A DNA stretch of 64,000 nt from Cupriavidus alkaliphilus (GTDB lineage: Bacteria; Pseudomonadota; Gammaproteobacteria; Burkholderiales; Burkholderiaceae): NCBI RefSeq assembly GCF_900094595.1, contig NZ_FMAD01000008.1:62001-126000 (forward strand), written 5' to 3'. Below are positions 18,178 through 28,255 of the stretch, piece after piece. The notes under the pieces were generated by a model, which saw only the letters and a program-made list of their open reading frames with translations, was not told where the DNA came from and ran no database searches. Made by a program: the position numbers and the translations under genes. Numbering within the stretch: the stretch's first letter is position 1; every line of letters starts with the position of its first letter.

Positions 18178-19609
18178 GGGGCGCTTCCCCGGCCGCCGGT
18201 TTCGACCGCGCCGCCGTGCCGTCTACCTGGGCCCGGCGCAGCAGCTTGACCAGCGCCTCTTCCGCGCCGGTCGCGGGCACCGCCAGCGAGTAGACGCCGA
18301 TGCCGGCGCTGGTGAAATCGGTGCCGAACTGCGCGCGCAGCATATCTTCGATGCGCACCAGGTAGGCCGCCACGGCCTGCGCATCGGACAGCGGCATCAG
18401 CGTCAGCATGGCGCGGTGATGGGGATTGACCAGCGGCCAGGCCACGTCCAGCGCGCGCCGGCTGCGCACCACCTGCTCGAACAGCGCATCGCGCTCGGGA
18501 TCGGTGTCGAACACCAGCGCTACCACCGAGCTGTCGATGCCGGTCTCGCGCTGCAGCCGCGACAGGCGCGCATAGTCCAGCGCAAACGGATACGGGCACG
18601 CCGGCAGCGCCGCCAGGATGGTGCGGGTGGCGCCGGCATGCTCGACACCGTCGGCATAGTAGCCCAGCAGCACCATCAGCATCTGCAGGTTTTCATAGTT
18701 CAGCGACAGGAACGGCATGCGCTCGACCACCAGCAGGCCGATCAGGTGGTCGGAGCCCGCCAGCACCGGTGCCACTGCCACGTAACGGGTGCGCGCGTCG
18801 TGCTGCAGGCCTTCGGCGCGCAGGTGCGCGAGCTGGCGCGTGTCGAGGCAGTGGCGCACCAGCGGATCGTTGGGGTCCAGCGTGAAGGCCGGGCCGATGC
18901 TGGCCGCGGGCTCGGCGTCGACGCGCTCGCCATCGCAGGCGTAGAGCGCGGCCGCCTCGACCTGGCAGGCCTGCGCCACCACCTGCAGCACCGGCTGCGC
19001 TCCGGCCAGCACGTGGCCGCCGCGAGCGGCCTCTTCCAGCGCCACGCCGCGAAGCTGCGACAGGGTGTCGCGCAGCGTGGTGGGCCGCGCCAGCAGGTCG
19101 TTTTCCAGCCGCGAGTGGGAGATGCGCAGCAGGTAGTGGTTCTTGGTCAGCGCCGCCAGGCGCTCGTCCAGGTAGCGGTTCACGGCGCGCGCCCGCGCCA
19201 GGCGCGTGCCCCAGATATCGCCGAACTGCCCCGCCACCAGCACCAGCAGCAGGCCGCCCAGGAAGAACAGGCGCGGGAACGGGCCGGGCATCACGCCGGT
19301 CTGGTGATACAGGTACCACGCGCCCAGCAGCATCAGCACGCTGCCCACGCCGATCAGCGTGCCGTAGCGCAGCGCCAGGATCACCGGCAGCAGCCAGGCC
19401 CACGGAAAGCCCATGCCCAGCAGCAACGGGTTCTGCGGCAGCACCAGCCAGGCCAGCGCCAGCGCGGCCAGCATCGCCACTACCAGTTCCACCACGGCGG
19501 CCGGTCCGGTGACCGCGGGCGCGAGCAGGCGCGCATAGCGCCCGCCCAGGCCGATGCCCTGTCCCTGCCGCGCGCGATAGGTGTTGTCAGCCGTCTTGGC
19601 CACGCTCAT
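18170..19609 (-). CDS. pelD: c-di-GMP receptor PelD
   Basis: 479 residues. Four membrane helices (about 36-130), a coiled segment (about 137-170), a GAF domain (about 195-320) and a degenerate GGDEF domain (about 330-460). In this family c-di-GMP binding to the degenerate domain switches on Pel synthesis. The I-site is kept: R385xxD388 (RRALD) plus R419, with nearly the same spacing as the R367/D370/R402 set described for Pseudomonas aeruginosa PelD. No active GGDEF signature remains, so it binds but should not make c-di-GMP. Starts 65 bases after pelC. Confidence 0.95.
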   Translation of the reverse strand: MSVAKTADNTYRARQGQGIGLGGRYARLLAPAVTGPAAVVELVVAMLAALALAWLVLPQNPLLLGMGFPWAWLLPVILALRYGTLIGVGSVLMLLGAWYLYHQTGVMPGPFPRLFFLGGLLLVLVAGQFGDIWGTRLARARAVNRYLDERLAALTKNHYLLRISHSRLENDLLARPTTLRDTLSQLRGVALEEAARGGHVLAGAQPVLQVVAQACQVEAAALYACDGERVDAEPAASIGPAFTLDPNDPLVRHCLDTRQLAHLRAEGLQHDARTRYVAVAPVLAGSDHLIGLLVVERMPFLSLNYENLQMLMVLLGYYADGVEHAGATRTILAALPACPYPFALDYARLSRLQRETGIDSSVVALVFDTDPERDALFEQVVRSRRALDVAWPLVNPHHRAMLTLMPLSDAQAVAAYLVRIEDMLRAQFGTDFTSAGIGVYSLAVPATGAEEALVKLLRRAQVDGTAARSKPAAGEAPHV

Positions 19610-19674
19610 CCCCTTGCTTCAACCATCCATCGCCGCGCTGGCGCGGCGCCGTGCCGATAAACGCCACCCCGGCC

Positions 19675-20247
19675 TCAACCCTGCATCAGCGGCGCCAGCA
19701 GGCGGCGCAGCAGCTTCTGCGCGGTGCCCGACAGGGAGGCGCGGCTCCAGCCGCTGTCGCTGCCGGTGGCGGACCACACCACTTCGCCGCTGTTCACGTC
19801 GAGCAGCTGCAGCGAGATGCCGACCGCCGGCTCGCCGTCCACGCCCACCTTGTAGCGCCATTCCTGCACCGCGCCGGTCAGCGCATAGCGGGCCTTCTCG
19901 GCGCGCGCCCATTCCAGCGCCTTGCCCACCGCCTCGCGCTCGGCCGGCTCGAACAGTGTTTCCGGGTTCAGCGCGGCAGGATAGCGCTTCAGGCTGGCCA
20001 CGCCGCCGGTCTTCAACAGGCTCTCGGCGATGGCTTCGGCGCGCAGGCCGGCCTGCGGCGTCTCGGTGTAGTTGACGATCGGCAGCACCGCGATGGTCTC
20101 GCCGCGCGCCAGCGCCGGCGCGCGCCCGACGTCCGTCACCGCGCAGCCCGCCAGCCACAGCGCCGCGCCCAGTGCGCCGCACCATGCGGCCAGCCGCGCT
20201 GCTACCGTCCTGCCCGCCTTGCCCGTCATGCCCGTTTGCTTGTTCAT
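19675..20247 (-). CDS. pelC: Outer-membrane lipoprotein PelC
   Basis: 190 residues from ATG 20247. Lipobox LAGC places the lipidated Cys at residue 35. The rest matches the PelC fold (ETIAVLPIVNYTETPQAGLRAEAI ...), a lipoprotein that forms a ring on the periplasmic side of the outer membrane and guides Pel to PelB. Of two close ATGs, 20253 and 20247, the second has AAGGGG at proper spacing; the first has none. Followed after 65 bases by pelD. Confidence 0.93.
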   Translation of the reverse strand: MNKQTGMTGKAGRTVAARLAAWCGALGAALWLAGCAVTDVGRAPALARGETIAVLPIVNYTETPQAGLRAEAIAESLLKTGGVASLKRYPAALNPETLFEPAEREAVGKALEWARAEKARYALTGAVQEWRYKVGVDGEPAVGISLQLLDVNSGEVVWSATGSDSGWSRASLSGTAQKLLRRLLAPLMQG

Positions 20248-20314
20248 GTTCATCCCCTTGTTTTCCGTATTGCCATGTCCTGTCGATGTCCTGCCGCTGC
20301 CTGCCCCGCCGCGC

Positions 20315-23300
20315 TCAGTACAACCAGCGGTAGCGCAATCCCAGTTCCGTCATCGGCCGCCCGCCGTTGCGCGCCGCGGTCTCGTGCGAGACATAGAGCG
20401 CCAGGTGGTCGTTGCCGAATACCGAGCCCGCCACGCCGCCCTGCACGCGGAAGTTCTGCCGCGCGCGGGTGTCGTGCAACAGCCCGATCTCGCCGAACGG
20501 CCGCCACTTGCGGGTGTATTCGTCCAGCAGCTCGGTGCCGAAGCCGAACAGCACGCCAGCCTGCGTGAAGCCCTGCGGCATGTAGAACGCCGGCGTCGCG
20601 GCTTCGCCGGCGGGCACCAGCGCGGCCTGGCGCGGCGTCAGGCTGCCGCCCTGGGTGCTGTAGCTGGCATGCGTCGCGACCACGCGCACGGTGTAGTCCG
20701 GATACGCGGTGCGGATCTTGTAGCCGGCCTCGACGTCATAGACCATGCCGTGGCCCAGCGTGCTGCGGTCCTGGCCGCGGAAGCGGCTGTACTCGATGCG
20801 CGCGCCGACGAACTCGCGCAGGCCGAAGCGCCACGTCGCGCCCAGCCCCAGCACGTCCTTGGCGCCCCCCACGCGCAGCGGCGCGGACTCGTCTGCCGGC
20901 TGGTTGAGCCCGGCCAGCGTGCTGAACTGCAGCCGGCCCTGCTGATTCCACTCGCCGAAGAAGCGCGCCGTGGCCATGGTGTCGAGGCCCTCGCGGTAAC
21001 CCGCGGTGGCGCGCCAGCGCTGATTGCTGTCGCGATAGCCCAGCGACAGGTCGGCGCGCCGGTCCGACGACGGCACGTTGGCCAGCTGCTGCGGATCGGT
21101 GCTGCGCTGGTCGCGCCAGGTGCCGCGCAGGTTCAGGTCATAGCCATCCCACAACCGCACCCCGCCGGCCAGGCTGCCTTCGGTGAACTCCAGCGGCTTC
21201 TGGTGCATGAAGCGCACGCGCGGCTCGATCGCCTGGGCGTTGAACAGCAGCGCTTCGCGCAGGGTTTCCTGCAGCGCGTCGTCGGAGCGCGCGCGCTCCT
21301 GGGTCTCGAAGGCCAGCGTCTGCGCCGCGCCAAGACGGTCCAGCCGCTGGTTGGCCTCGATCTGGCTCGCCACCGGCACGCGGCCCGCCTGGCGCTCGAG
21401 GATGCGGTCCAGGCTGTTCAGGTCCTGCCGGTCCAGCGCGATCGCCACCTCGGCATACGCCGGGCGCTGCAGCCGGCTCGCGTACTGGCGTGCCAGCCAG
21501 CCGCGCGCCAGTTCGTTCGATTCCGCCGACAGCGCCCACGCCAGCGCCGCATCGCGGCCAGCTGCGGACAATGCGGCCTCGCGCCGCGCCGTGTCGCGCA
21601 CGACCTCGGCGGGGACGGGCTCGCGCAGCGGCGGCAGCCCTTCGATCTCGCCCAGCTGCGACGGCGCCGCGGCGGCTGGCGAATTCAGTTCGCGCGCCGC
21701 CGTGGAAGCGCGGTCGGCGCGCAGCATCTGGATCACCAGTGCGCGCGAGACATCGCCCGAGGCAAAGATCTGCCCCAGCGCCACGGTCTGGCGGCGCAGG
21801 TCCGCGCGCGACGGCGCGCCCGAGGCGTTCTCGCGCTCCTCGTCGCCATCGGCATGGTCCGGGCCCATGCGCGCAGCGCCTGCGCCGCGCCGCGCCCAGC
21901 CACGATGCAGGTCGATCCACGCCTGGCGGCGCACGCGCCAGGCCATGTCGGTCTGGCCGACGGCTTCATAGGCGTCGGCCAGCAGGCTCAGCCAGAGCGG
22001 ATCAGCGCTCTTGCCGTCGTTGAGCTTGCGCAGGTAATGCAGCGCCGCGCGCCCGTCGTGGAAGCGCATATGGCCAGCGGCAAAGGCGCCCCACAGGTCG
22101 GGACTGTCCTCGGCCTGGTCCTGCAGGCGGCGCATCACCGCGCGCACCTCGGTATCGCTGCCCTGGTCGACCAGCGTCCACAGCAGCGCCGCCAGCGTTT
22201 CGCTGTCGGCGTCCGGCAGGCCCGCGGCATGGCGCAGGTCGGCCAGGGCCTGCTCGCGCTGGCCCGTCACGCGGTAATACTCGGCGCGCCGCATCAGGAA
22301 GCGGCTCGACTGCCAGGCGGCGCGGCGCTGCTCCGCGCTCATGTCCTGCAGCAGCCGCTCGATGCGACGGTAGGCGTGGGCGCGCGTGTAGTAGTACAGC
22401 GCCAGCTCCAGCGAGGCCGGGCTGGCGCTGCGGCGCCAGTCGGCCTCGGCGATGCGGCCGGCGTCGATCGGGGTCTTGTCGTAGTAGGCGATCAGGTTGG
22501 AGAAGTCCGCTTCCTGCGTGGCGCGGACCTCGTCCACGCAGTCGTTGCGCGCCGGGCCCGCCGGCAGCTGCAGGCAGTGTTCGTCGCGGGTCTGCGCGGC
22601 CGCCATCATCAGATGCCGATAGCCGTCCTGCAGCAGGTCGTCGCGCTGATTGAGCCGGGCCAGCTCAGTGAACGTGCGCCAGAACAGCGGGTCGCGCGGA
22701 CCCGCGGCGGCGCGCGCGGGCAGCATCGCGTCCAGCGCCTGGGGCAGCCGGCCGCGCACATAGAGCAGGTTGGCCAGCTTGAGCGCATAGGCCGGACGCG
22801 GGCCGAAGCGCTGCTGCAGCTGCGTATAGAGCTGGAAGGCGCGCTCGTCCTTGCCGGCGCGCTCGGCCAGCGCGGCGTGGCGCTCGATGATGTCGCGCGC
22901 CTTCGGACCCCGGCTCAGGCCTTCCAGGAAGCGCATGGCCTCTTCCGGCTCGCCCAGGCGTTCGTAGGTGGCCACCACCTCGTCCACCGTCTTCAGGTCC
23001 GACCCGCCCGCGCGGTGGCGCAGCGCGGCCAGGTAGGCGCGATCGTCGGACAGCCCCGGCGCCAGCCGCAAGACCGCGTCCCACGCGCGCTCGTCGTTGG
23101 TGGCGCGGGCATAGTCGAGCCAGCTCTTCAGCGCCACGGCCGGCTGGCGGTTCCATTCCGCCACCTGCGCCAGCCGCTCGCGCCAGACTGGCTCGCCCGG
23201 CAGCCGGCGCACCGCGGTCTCGGCCACGCGCTGGGCCTGGTCGAGCTTGCCCGCGGCGAGGAAGACGCGATAGGCCAGCTCGTAGTCGTCGGCATTGAAT

Positions 23301-24403
23301 TTCGTGTCGTCCGGCTGCGGCGCCGCGGTCTCCTGTGCCGCGATCTTGCGCACGCCCAGCTGGCCGGAAGCGGCCAGCGCCTCGCGCAGGGCCAGGCCGC
23401 GCGGCCCGTCGAGAAACACCACGCCGCGCTCGTGCCACGGCTGGCTGGCGGCGATGCGCCGCACCTCGGCCTCGCGGGCGCCCAGGGCAGCCAGCGCGGC
23501 CGGGGCCGCATGGCCGGCATCGCGCAGCCGCGCCGATACCTTCAGCAGCCGCTCGACATAGCGGCTGGCCTGCTCAGGCTTGTTGGCTGCCAGCGCCAGC
23601 CGGGTCAGGTAGCGCAGCACCTCGGGGTCGTCGAGCAGCTTGCCGCCGTGGCGCTCGGCCTGCGCCAGCGCCTCGTCCAGCAGGTTGCCTGACTGCAGGG
23701 TCTGCACCGCCTTCAGGAACAGCGCGCGCCGCTCGGCCAGCGTGGTCGCGGCAGCCTGCTGCGCGAACAGTGCGTTGGCAGCGTCGCGGTAGTCGCCGCC
23801 GGCAATCGCCATCTCCGCCAGCTGGCGGTTCCAGAACGCCGCGTTGTTGCGGTCCTGGCTCGCCAGCGCGCTATAGAACCGGCGCATCGCCTCATCCGCG
23901 CCGGCCTGGCGCGCCTGCGTGGCCAGCGCCTGCAGGTCCGCCACGCTCCAGCGGCGGCCGGCGGCCTGGTCAAGCAAGCGGCGCAGCAGCACCAGGTTCT
24001 GTTCGCGTTCGGCCGTTTCCGGCAGCGCGGCCCAGGCGCGCTGCTGCGCGATCTCGATGCGCGTGCGCAGCACCTGGCCCGAGAGGTCGGTGCCCTGCAC
24101 CGCCTGCATCCGCTCCAGCATCGCCTGCGCCTCTTCCAGGCGGCCGGTGCGCGCGTACTGCTCGGCCAGCACACCCATGAAGGCGGGATCGTCGGGCGTG
24201 ACCTTCCACCAGGCTTCCAGGTAGGCCATGGTCACCCCGTCGATGGTGCGGCCCTGCCCCAGCAGCCGTTCACGCAGGGTTTCGCGCGGGAACATCAGCG
24301 CCAGGCCGATGCCCACGATCGCGGTAAAGGTCAGCACCAGCGTCGGCGGCAGCAGCCGCTCGCGCTCAGCCGGCGCAGCGGACTTCGACTTGTTGCCTGA
24401 CAT
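20315..24403 (-). CDS. pelB: Outer-membrane Pel exporter PelB
   Basis: 1362 residues, somewhat longer than the roughly 1200 of the Pseudomonas protein. One N-terminal membrane helix (about 21-40), a long periplasmic region of tetratricopeptide-like helical repeats (about 60-1000), then a C-terminal beta-barrel (about 1050-1362) ending in LGLRYRWLY with the terminal aromatic expected for outer-membrane insertion. The repeats bind PelA and the barrel is the exit pore. Overlaps the end of pelA by 38 bases. Large opposite-strand open frames here are shadows. Confidence 0.95.
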   Translation of the reverse strand: MSGNKSKSAAPAERERLLPPTLVLTFTAIVGIGLALMFPRETLRERLLGQGRTIDGVTMAYLEAWWKVTPDDPAFMGVLAEQYARTGRLEEAQAMLERMQAVQGTDLSGQVLRTRIEIAQQRAWAALPETAEREQNLVLLRRLLDQAAGRRWSVADLQALATQARQAGADEAMRRFYSALASQDRNNAAFWNRQLAEMAIAGGDYRDAANALFAQQAAATTLAERRALFLKAVQTLQSGNLLDEALAQAERHGGKLLDDPEVLRYLTRLALAANKPEQASRYVERLLKVSARLRDAGHAAPAALAALGAREAEVRRIAASQPWHERGVVFLDGPRGLALREALAASGQLGVRKIAAQETAAPQPDDTKFNADDYELAYRVFLAAGKLDQAQRVAETAVRRLPGEPVWRERLAQVAEWNRQPAVALKSWLDYARATNDERAWDAVLRLAPGLSDDRAYLAALRHRAGGSDLKTVDEVVATYERLGEPEEAMRFLEGLSRGPKARDIIERHAALAERAGKDERAFQLYTQLQQRFGPRPAYALKLANLLYVRGRLPQALDAMLPARAAAGPRDPLFWRTFTELARLNQRDDLLQDGYRHLMMAAAQTRDEHCLQLPAGPARNDCVDEVRATQEADFSNLIAYYDKTPIDAGRIAEADWRRSASPASLELALYYYTRAHAYRRIERLLQDMSAEQRRAAWQSSRFLMRRAEYYRVTGQREQALADLRHAAGLPDADSETLAALLWTLVDQGSDTEVRAVMRRLQDQAEDSPDLWGAFAAGHMRFHDGRAALHYLRKLNDGKSADPLWLSLLADAYEAVGQTDMAWRVRRQAWIDLHRGWARRGAGAARMGPDHADGDEERENASGAPSRADLRRQTVALGQIFASGDVSRALVIQMLRADRASTAARELNSPAAAAPSQLGEIEGLPPLREPVPAEVVRDTARREAALSAAGRDAALAWALSAESNELARGWLARQYASRLQRPAYAEVAIALDRQDLNSLDRILERQAGRVPVASQIEANQRLDRLGAAQTLAFETQERARSDDALQETLREALLFNAQAIEPRVRFMHQKPLEFTEGSLAGGVRLWDGYDLNLRGTWRDQRSTDPQQLANVPSSDRRADLSLGYRDSNQRWRATAGYREGLDTMATARFFGEWNQQGRLQFSTLAGLNQPADESAPLRVGGAKDVLGLGATWRFGLREFVGARIEYSRFRGQDRSTLGHGMVYDVEAGYKIRTAYPDYTVRVVATHASYSTQGGSLTPRQAALVPAGEAATPAFYMPQGFTQAGVLFGFGTELLDEYTRKWRPFGEIGLLHDTRARQNFRVQGGVAGSVFGNDHLALYVSHETAARNGGRPMTELGLRYRWLY

Positions 24404-27335
24404 GATTGGGGTCGGTCACGGGTGCGGTATCGACGCGCAGCGTGTTGCGCTCGCGCACGGCCGGCACCGCCTTGCCATCGACGCTGACGCGGCAGTGGCC
24501 GGCGTTGGCCAGGCGGAAGAACGGCTTGAAGTAGCCACTGAAGGCAAAACGGGTGACGCCGTCGCGCTGCGACCAGTCGCGCACGATGCCGCTGGCTTCC
24601 GCCAGCTGCGGCGTGGCCGACGCCGGGGCCGCGGCTTCGCGCAAGTTAAAGCGCGCGTCGCCGCCGTCCAGGTGCAGGTAGACACCGCCGCCGGGCGCCG
24701 GCGAGGTTCCGGTCACGCCCTTCGCCGCGGCAACGTCGGGCAGGCCCGCGCCGCTCCAGCGCAGGTTGCGCAGGTTGCCGTCGCCGCGCACGATCCATTG
24801 CGTGCCGCTGCTGCCGTCGCCCACTTCGCGCGCCACCGCCATCTCTTGCCAGTCGAGCACCTTGCGCACGTAGTCGGTCGAATGCAGCGGCAGCAGCGGC
24901 TGCGCCAGCACGTAGTCATAGACCTTGCGCAGCGCCTTCAACGACGCCGGCTTGGTGCCGGAGTAGCTGTGGTAGTAGATGTTCACGGGCTTGAAGCGAT
25001 ACGGCCGGTCGGTCAGCTCGAAGGTCTCGATCACGCGCTCGAAGCCGTAGAACGGGCCGTGCCACAGGTTGGTGTAGACGTTCTCGTTCTGGTTGGGCGC
25101 GAACACCTGGAAGGTGCCGCCGGGCTTATTGATGCCCAGCGGCGCGATCGCGGTCCAGCTGGGATTGCTGCGCGTGATCAGCGTGTCGCCACCGTTCATG
25201 TTGAGCACGCGCGCCTGCTCGGTCAGCCTCAGCGCCTCGGCCGGCGGCTGGCAGTCGCCCGACCACAGCAGCAGGCTGACCGGCTTGCCGGCGGGTGCCA
25301 GGCTGCGGTTGATGTAGTCGATGGAACCGCCGATCTCGCGGTTCAGGTCCATGGTGTAGCCGGGGATGTTGAGGTGGAAGGGCTTGTCGCCCGCGCCCGC
25401 CGCGGCGTTGCCGCCCTGGGCCGGCTGGGCCGGCTGTGCCGGCACCGTGCGCGCCCACTCGAACGGGTGCGAGAAGGTGTGGCTGGCCACTTCGACATAG
25501 GGCTGGGCAAAGATCTTGCGCGCGATCGGCTCGAGCTCGGCGGCGAGCTTCGGGTACATGCCGTCGCGGCTGACCTCGCCCTGGATCACCGACATGGTCA
25601 TCGGCAACCGGTAGCGGTCGAAGATCTCGCGGAACAGCACCTCGCCGGAGAAGCCGCCGCCGGGAATCTCGGCGCGCGAGGCAAAGCCGTCGCCATCGAT
25701 ATGGATGGTCAGCAGGCGGCGGCCGTTCTCGGTAGTGACGTCAGGCACCGGCATCGCGGGCAGGCGCAGCGCCTCGCGCAGGAAGTCCAGCGGCTGCACC
25801 ACCCAGCGGCTGTCGGCGGTGCCGATGCCGCTCTCGTGCACCGCGTACGGCCCCAGCACATAGCCGCCCCACGGCGTGATGGCCGCGGCGTCATAGGTCA
25901 GCGTGCCGGAACGCAGGCGCAGCAGCGTGCGGAAGCCGTCGCCGTCGGGCACCTGGATCGCCTCGGCCTGGTTGCGGTCAGGCGCCACCGGCATCTCGAA
26001 GCCCATCATCGGGTCCTTGGCCAGCACCTCGACCGGCCCCGACACGCGCCCCCTGACCGCCTTCAGGCCGAAGCCGCGCGCCACCGCGCCACTGACGCTG
26101 GTGCCGAAGTCGTTCAGGAACACCACCGGCATGCCTTGCGCCATGCGCGCCTGCACCCAGGCGTGGAAGCGGGCCGGCTGCGCCGTGACCTTGCCCGTCA
26201 GGTACATCACCACGCCGGCATAGCGGTCCGGCCCGATCTCGGGCAGTTCCTCGCTGGTGTCGGCAAACTCGACGCGGTAGCCCAGGTAGTTGAGCGGCAT
26301 CGAGACGAAGCGCACGCCCTCGGACTGGTCGATCGCCACGCCCGGGCCGCGCTCCTGCACCACCAGCACGCGCCGCGGCAGCACTTCGACCTTGCCGATG
26401 CCGATGGTCTGCAGGCCGGGATCGGCAACATAGGGGGTGATGCCCAGCGCGCGGATGCGGCGCGCGGTGTCGCGCGCGCAGCGGCGGTCCGCCGGCGGGC
26501 AGTAGTCGATCGACACCACCGGCAGCCGGTATTGCTCGCGGATGGTGCGCGCCTGCGCCAGCAGCCAGTCGCGGTCGGCCTGCGGCACCTCGACATAGCG
26601 GCCCTGGGCCTGGTTCCAGCCGCGGAACAGCGACTCGAAGGCGACGGCATACGCCAGGCTGTGCACCTGCGGCAGAATCTCGAAGCCACGGTTGAAGATC
26701 AGCCGGGCGTCGGGGTAGCGCGCCTTGATCGCGCGCACCACGCGCACCAGGCCGGCTTCCTGCCGCGCGCGCTCGGCGTCGGTCCTGGCGGCGAGCTGGT
26801 ACGAGTCCAGGGTATCGAGGAAAAAGCCGCGAAAACCCCGCGCCCACAGCGGCGCGATCACCTTGTCGACATAGAAGGCGGGCCAGCCGTCGGCCGCCTG
26901 GTCGATCACCGGCGCGTTCCACGCATCGTTGCGGCCGACAAACCAGCTCTTGGGAATGTCCTTGAAATATGGGCGGCCTTCCAGCACCTCGCCCACGCTG
27001 ACATAGGCAAACCAGGCGGTCGCGGGGGTGGCGACCTGGCGCGGGTCGAAGCCGCTGTCGGGCTCGACCACGGCGATATCAAAGGCCTGCAGCGCGTCAA
27101 CCGGCGGCTTGGCGCCGTAGTGCAGCGCGATCGACGGCATGGCCGGCGCGGGTGCCGCAGCGGCGGTCACCGGCTGTGCCACGGCGGCCCCCGCCGCACT
27201 GAGGGAAAAAGTAGCCGCCAGGCCCAGCGCGGCACGCTGCGCAAGATGGCCCATCCAGGCTATCCATCCCGGCCGGCATGGCGTGCGGCCACCCCGGCCG
27301 CGCCGGCTGCCTTGCGCTTCCCCCAGTCGATTCAC
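24366..27335 (-). CDS. pelA: Pel hydrolase/deacetylase PelA
   Basis: 989 residues, periplasmic. N-terminal glycoside hydrolase domain (about 65-320) with candidate catalytic residues D174 (FFLDTLDSY) and E234 (VAFESLF), matching D160 and E218 of P. aeruginosa PelA. A central domain (about 320-530) precedes the CE4-like deacetylase with metal ligands HIDGDG (545-550) and H619/H623 (ASHTFSHP). It partly deacetylates and trims the polymer. The start is taken as GTG 27335, which has AAGGGAAG upstream. An ATG at 27254 would give a more ordinary signal peptide, since the first 27 residues are Arg-rich. First gene of the pel operon. Confidence 0.95.
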   Translation of the reverse strand: MNRLGEAQGSRRGRGGRTPCRPGWIAWMGHLAQRAALGLAATFSLSAAGAAVAQPVTAAAAPAPAMPSIALHYGAKPPVDALQAFDIAVVEPDSGFDPRQVATPATAWFAYVSVGEVLEGRPYFKDIPKSWFVGRNDAWNAPVIDQAADGWPAFYVDKVIAPLWARGFRGFFLDTLDSYQLAARTDAERARQEAGLVRVVRAIKARYPDARLIFNRGFEILPQVHSLAYAVAFESLFRGWNQAQGRYVEVPQADRDWLLAQARTIREQYRLPVVSIDYCPPADRRCARDTARRIRALGITPYVADPGLQTIGIGKVEVLPRRVLVVQERGPGVAIDQSEGVRFVSMPLNYLGYRVEFADTSEELPEIGPDRYAGVVMYLTGKVTAQPARFHAWVQARMAQGMPVVFLNDFGTSVSGAVARGFGLKAVRGRVSGPVEVLAKDPMMGFEMPVAPDRNQAEAIQVPDGDGFRTLLRLRSGTLTYDAAAITPWGGYVLGPYAVHESGIGTADSRWVVQPLDFLREALRLPAMPVPDVTTENGRRLLTIHIDGDGFASRAEIPGGGFSGEVLFREIFDRYRLPMTMSVIQGEVSRDGMYPKLAAELEPIARKIFAQPYVEVASHTFSHPFEWARTVPAQPAQPAQGGNAAAGAGDKPFHLNIPGYTMDLNREIGGSIDYINRSLAPAGKPVSLLLWSGDCQPPAEALRLTEQARVLNMNGGDTLITRSNPSWTAIAPLGINKPGGTFQVFAPNQNENVYTNLWHGPFYGFERVIETFELTDRPYRFKPVNIYYHSYSGTKPASLKALRKVYDYVLAQPLLPLHSTDYVRKVLDWQEMAVAREVGDGSSGTQWIVRGDGNLRNLRWSGAGLPDVAAAKGVTGTSPAPGGGVYLHLDGGDARFNLREAAAPASATPQLAEASGIVRDWSQRDGVTRFAFSGYFKPFFRLANAGHCRVSVDGKAVPAVRERNTLRVDTAPVTDPNHVRQQVEVRCAG

Positions 27336-28255
27336 AGCGTGCTTCCCTTAATTTTTTACGCACCCGAAGTGCACGGTGCCAGACATTTTAGGGCGGTTCG
27401 CGACCGCATGGCGCCTGGTTCTGACCGTTACTTCGGAAAAGTCCGATGGTATCCGGCATCCGCATGCTAGAGCAGGCGCCGGGGCCGTATTGTCAACAAT
27501 TGTCCCGAAAAGGAGACATGGAGCCGGCTTGCACGTTAACGGCGGCCGGCGTCGGCCGATGGTTGGTCCACCGGCTCAGCCAGCCTGGGGAAGATCGATC
27601 CTCGCTACGCCCGGCGACGTCAGTGTCCGTTACCGATTTCCGGACAGCCCGGTTTCCCACCACCTGAAATCCTTGCTCTCATTCTCTTATGTATGGACGC
27701 GCATGCAGGCCATTGGCTCATGTATTGGCATGCATAACCTGCCCGCGGTCACGGGTGTTGTGGTTTATCCGCATAATGTTATATCCGCGCCGGACCGACC
27801 TCACCCGAACGCGGTACGAACGGTGCCGTAAAAATTTGTAAAAAAGATGGCACCAGCTTGTAGCGGGCGGCAGCCCATTATGCACGACAACATGGCACGC
27901 GGCCCGACAGCGGTGCACGCACAGGCAAACGCGACAATAAAAAATCAGGGAATTCACTGAATCGGTACTGAAGTAGAAAACGCTAATATCTCCTGTCGGA
28001 ACCTCTCATCATGATTAGGCGCTTAGCCTGATTGACACACTGGGAAAATTCGGCAGAATGATTCCCACTTGTGCAGCGCCCATTCGGTGTGTCATTTGGT
28101 GTTGTCGTTCCGTGACGCTTTCGGTTGTCACGACAGCGACATATCGAAGTCATATGGAATGCGCTGGCGGGGAACATAAAAGATCCGCTGGGTGCGTTGC
28201 ACACGGTGTATAACGAGCGTCTTCGCTCATTTTGAAATTCAAGGTTGAGATAGAT
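27336..28255. promoter_or_regulatory. 920-base intergenic region upstream of pelA and cspA
   Basis: The longest stretch without a supported gene. It separates the divergent pelA and cspA genes and has several AT-rich patches (around 27345-27358, 27825-27850, 27935-27990) that stand out in this GC-rich window. A short palindrome ATTGTCAACAAT lies at 27489-27500, and GCATGCA occurs twice 27 bases apart (27701, 27728). A TATAAC hexamer at 28209-28214 and a small hairpin GAGCG/CGCTC at 28215-28228 precede cspA. An ATG at 27518 has AGGAG in front and could encode 49 residues, but nothing else supports it. Confidence 0.45.

Noticed and set aside
20072..23692. 1206-codon plus-strand open frame opposite pelB
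   Set aside because: Antisense shadow of the PelB repeats; Arg/Gln/His-rich with no domain, no start site, and PelB is well supported.
27518..27667. 49-codon frame with a good AGGAG before ATG in the pel upstream region
   Set aside because: No protein pattern, ends without context, and one good ribosome site is expected by chance in 920 bases. Kept only as a note in the intergenic entry.
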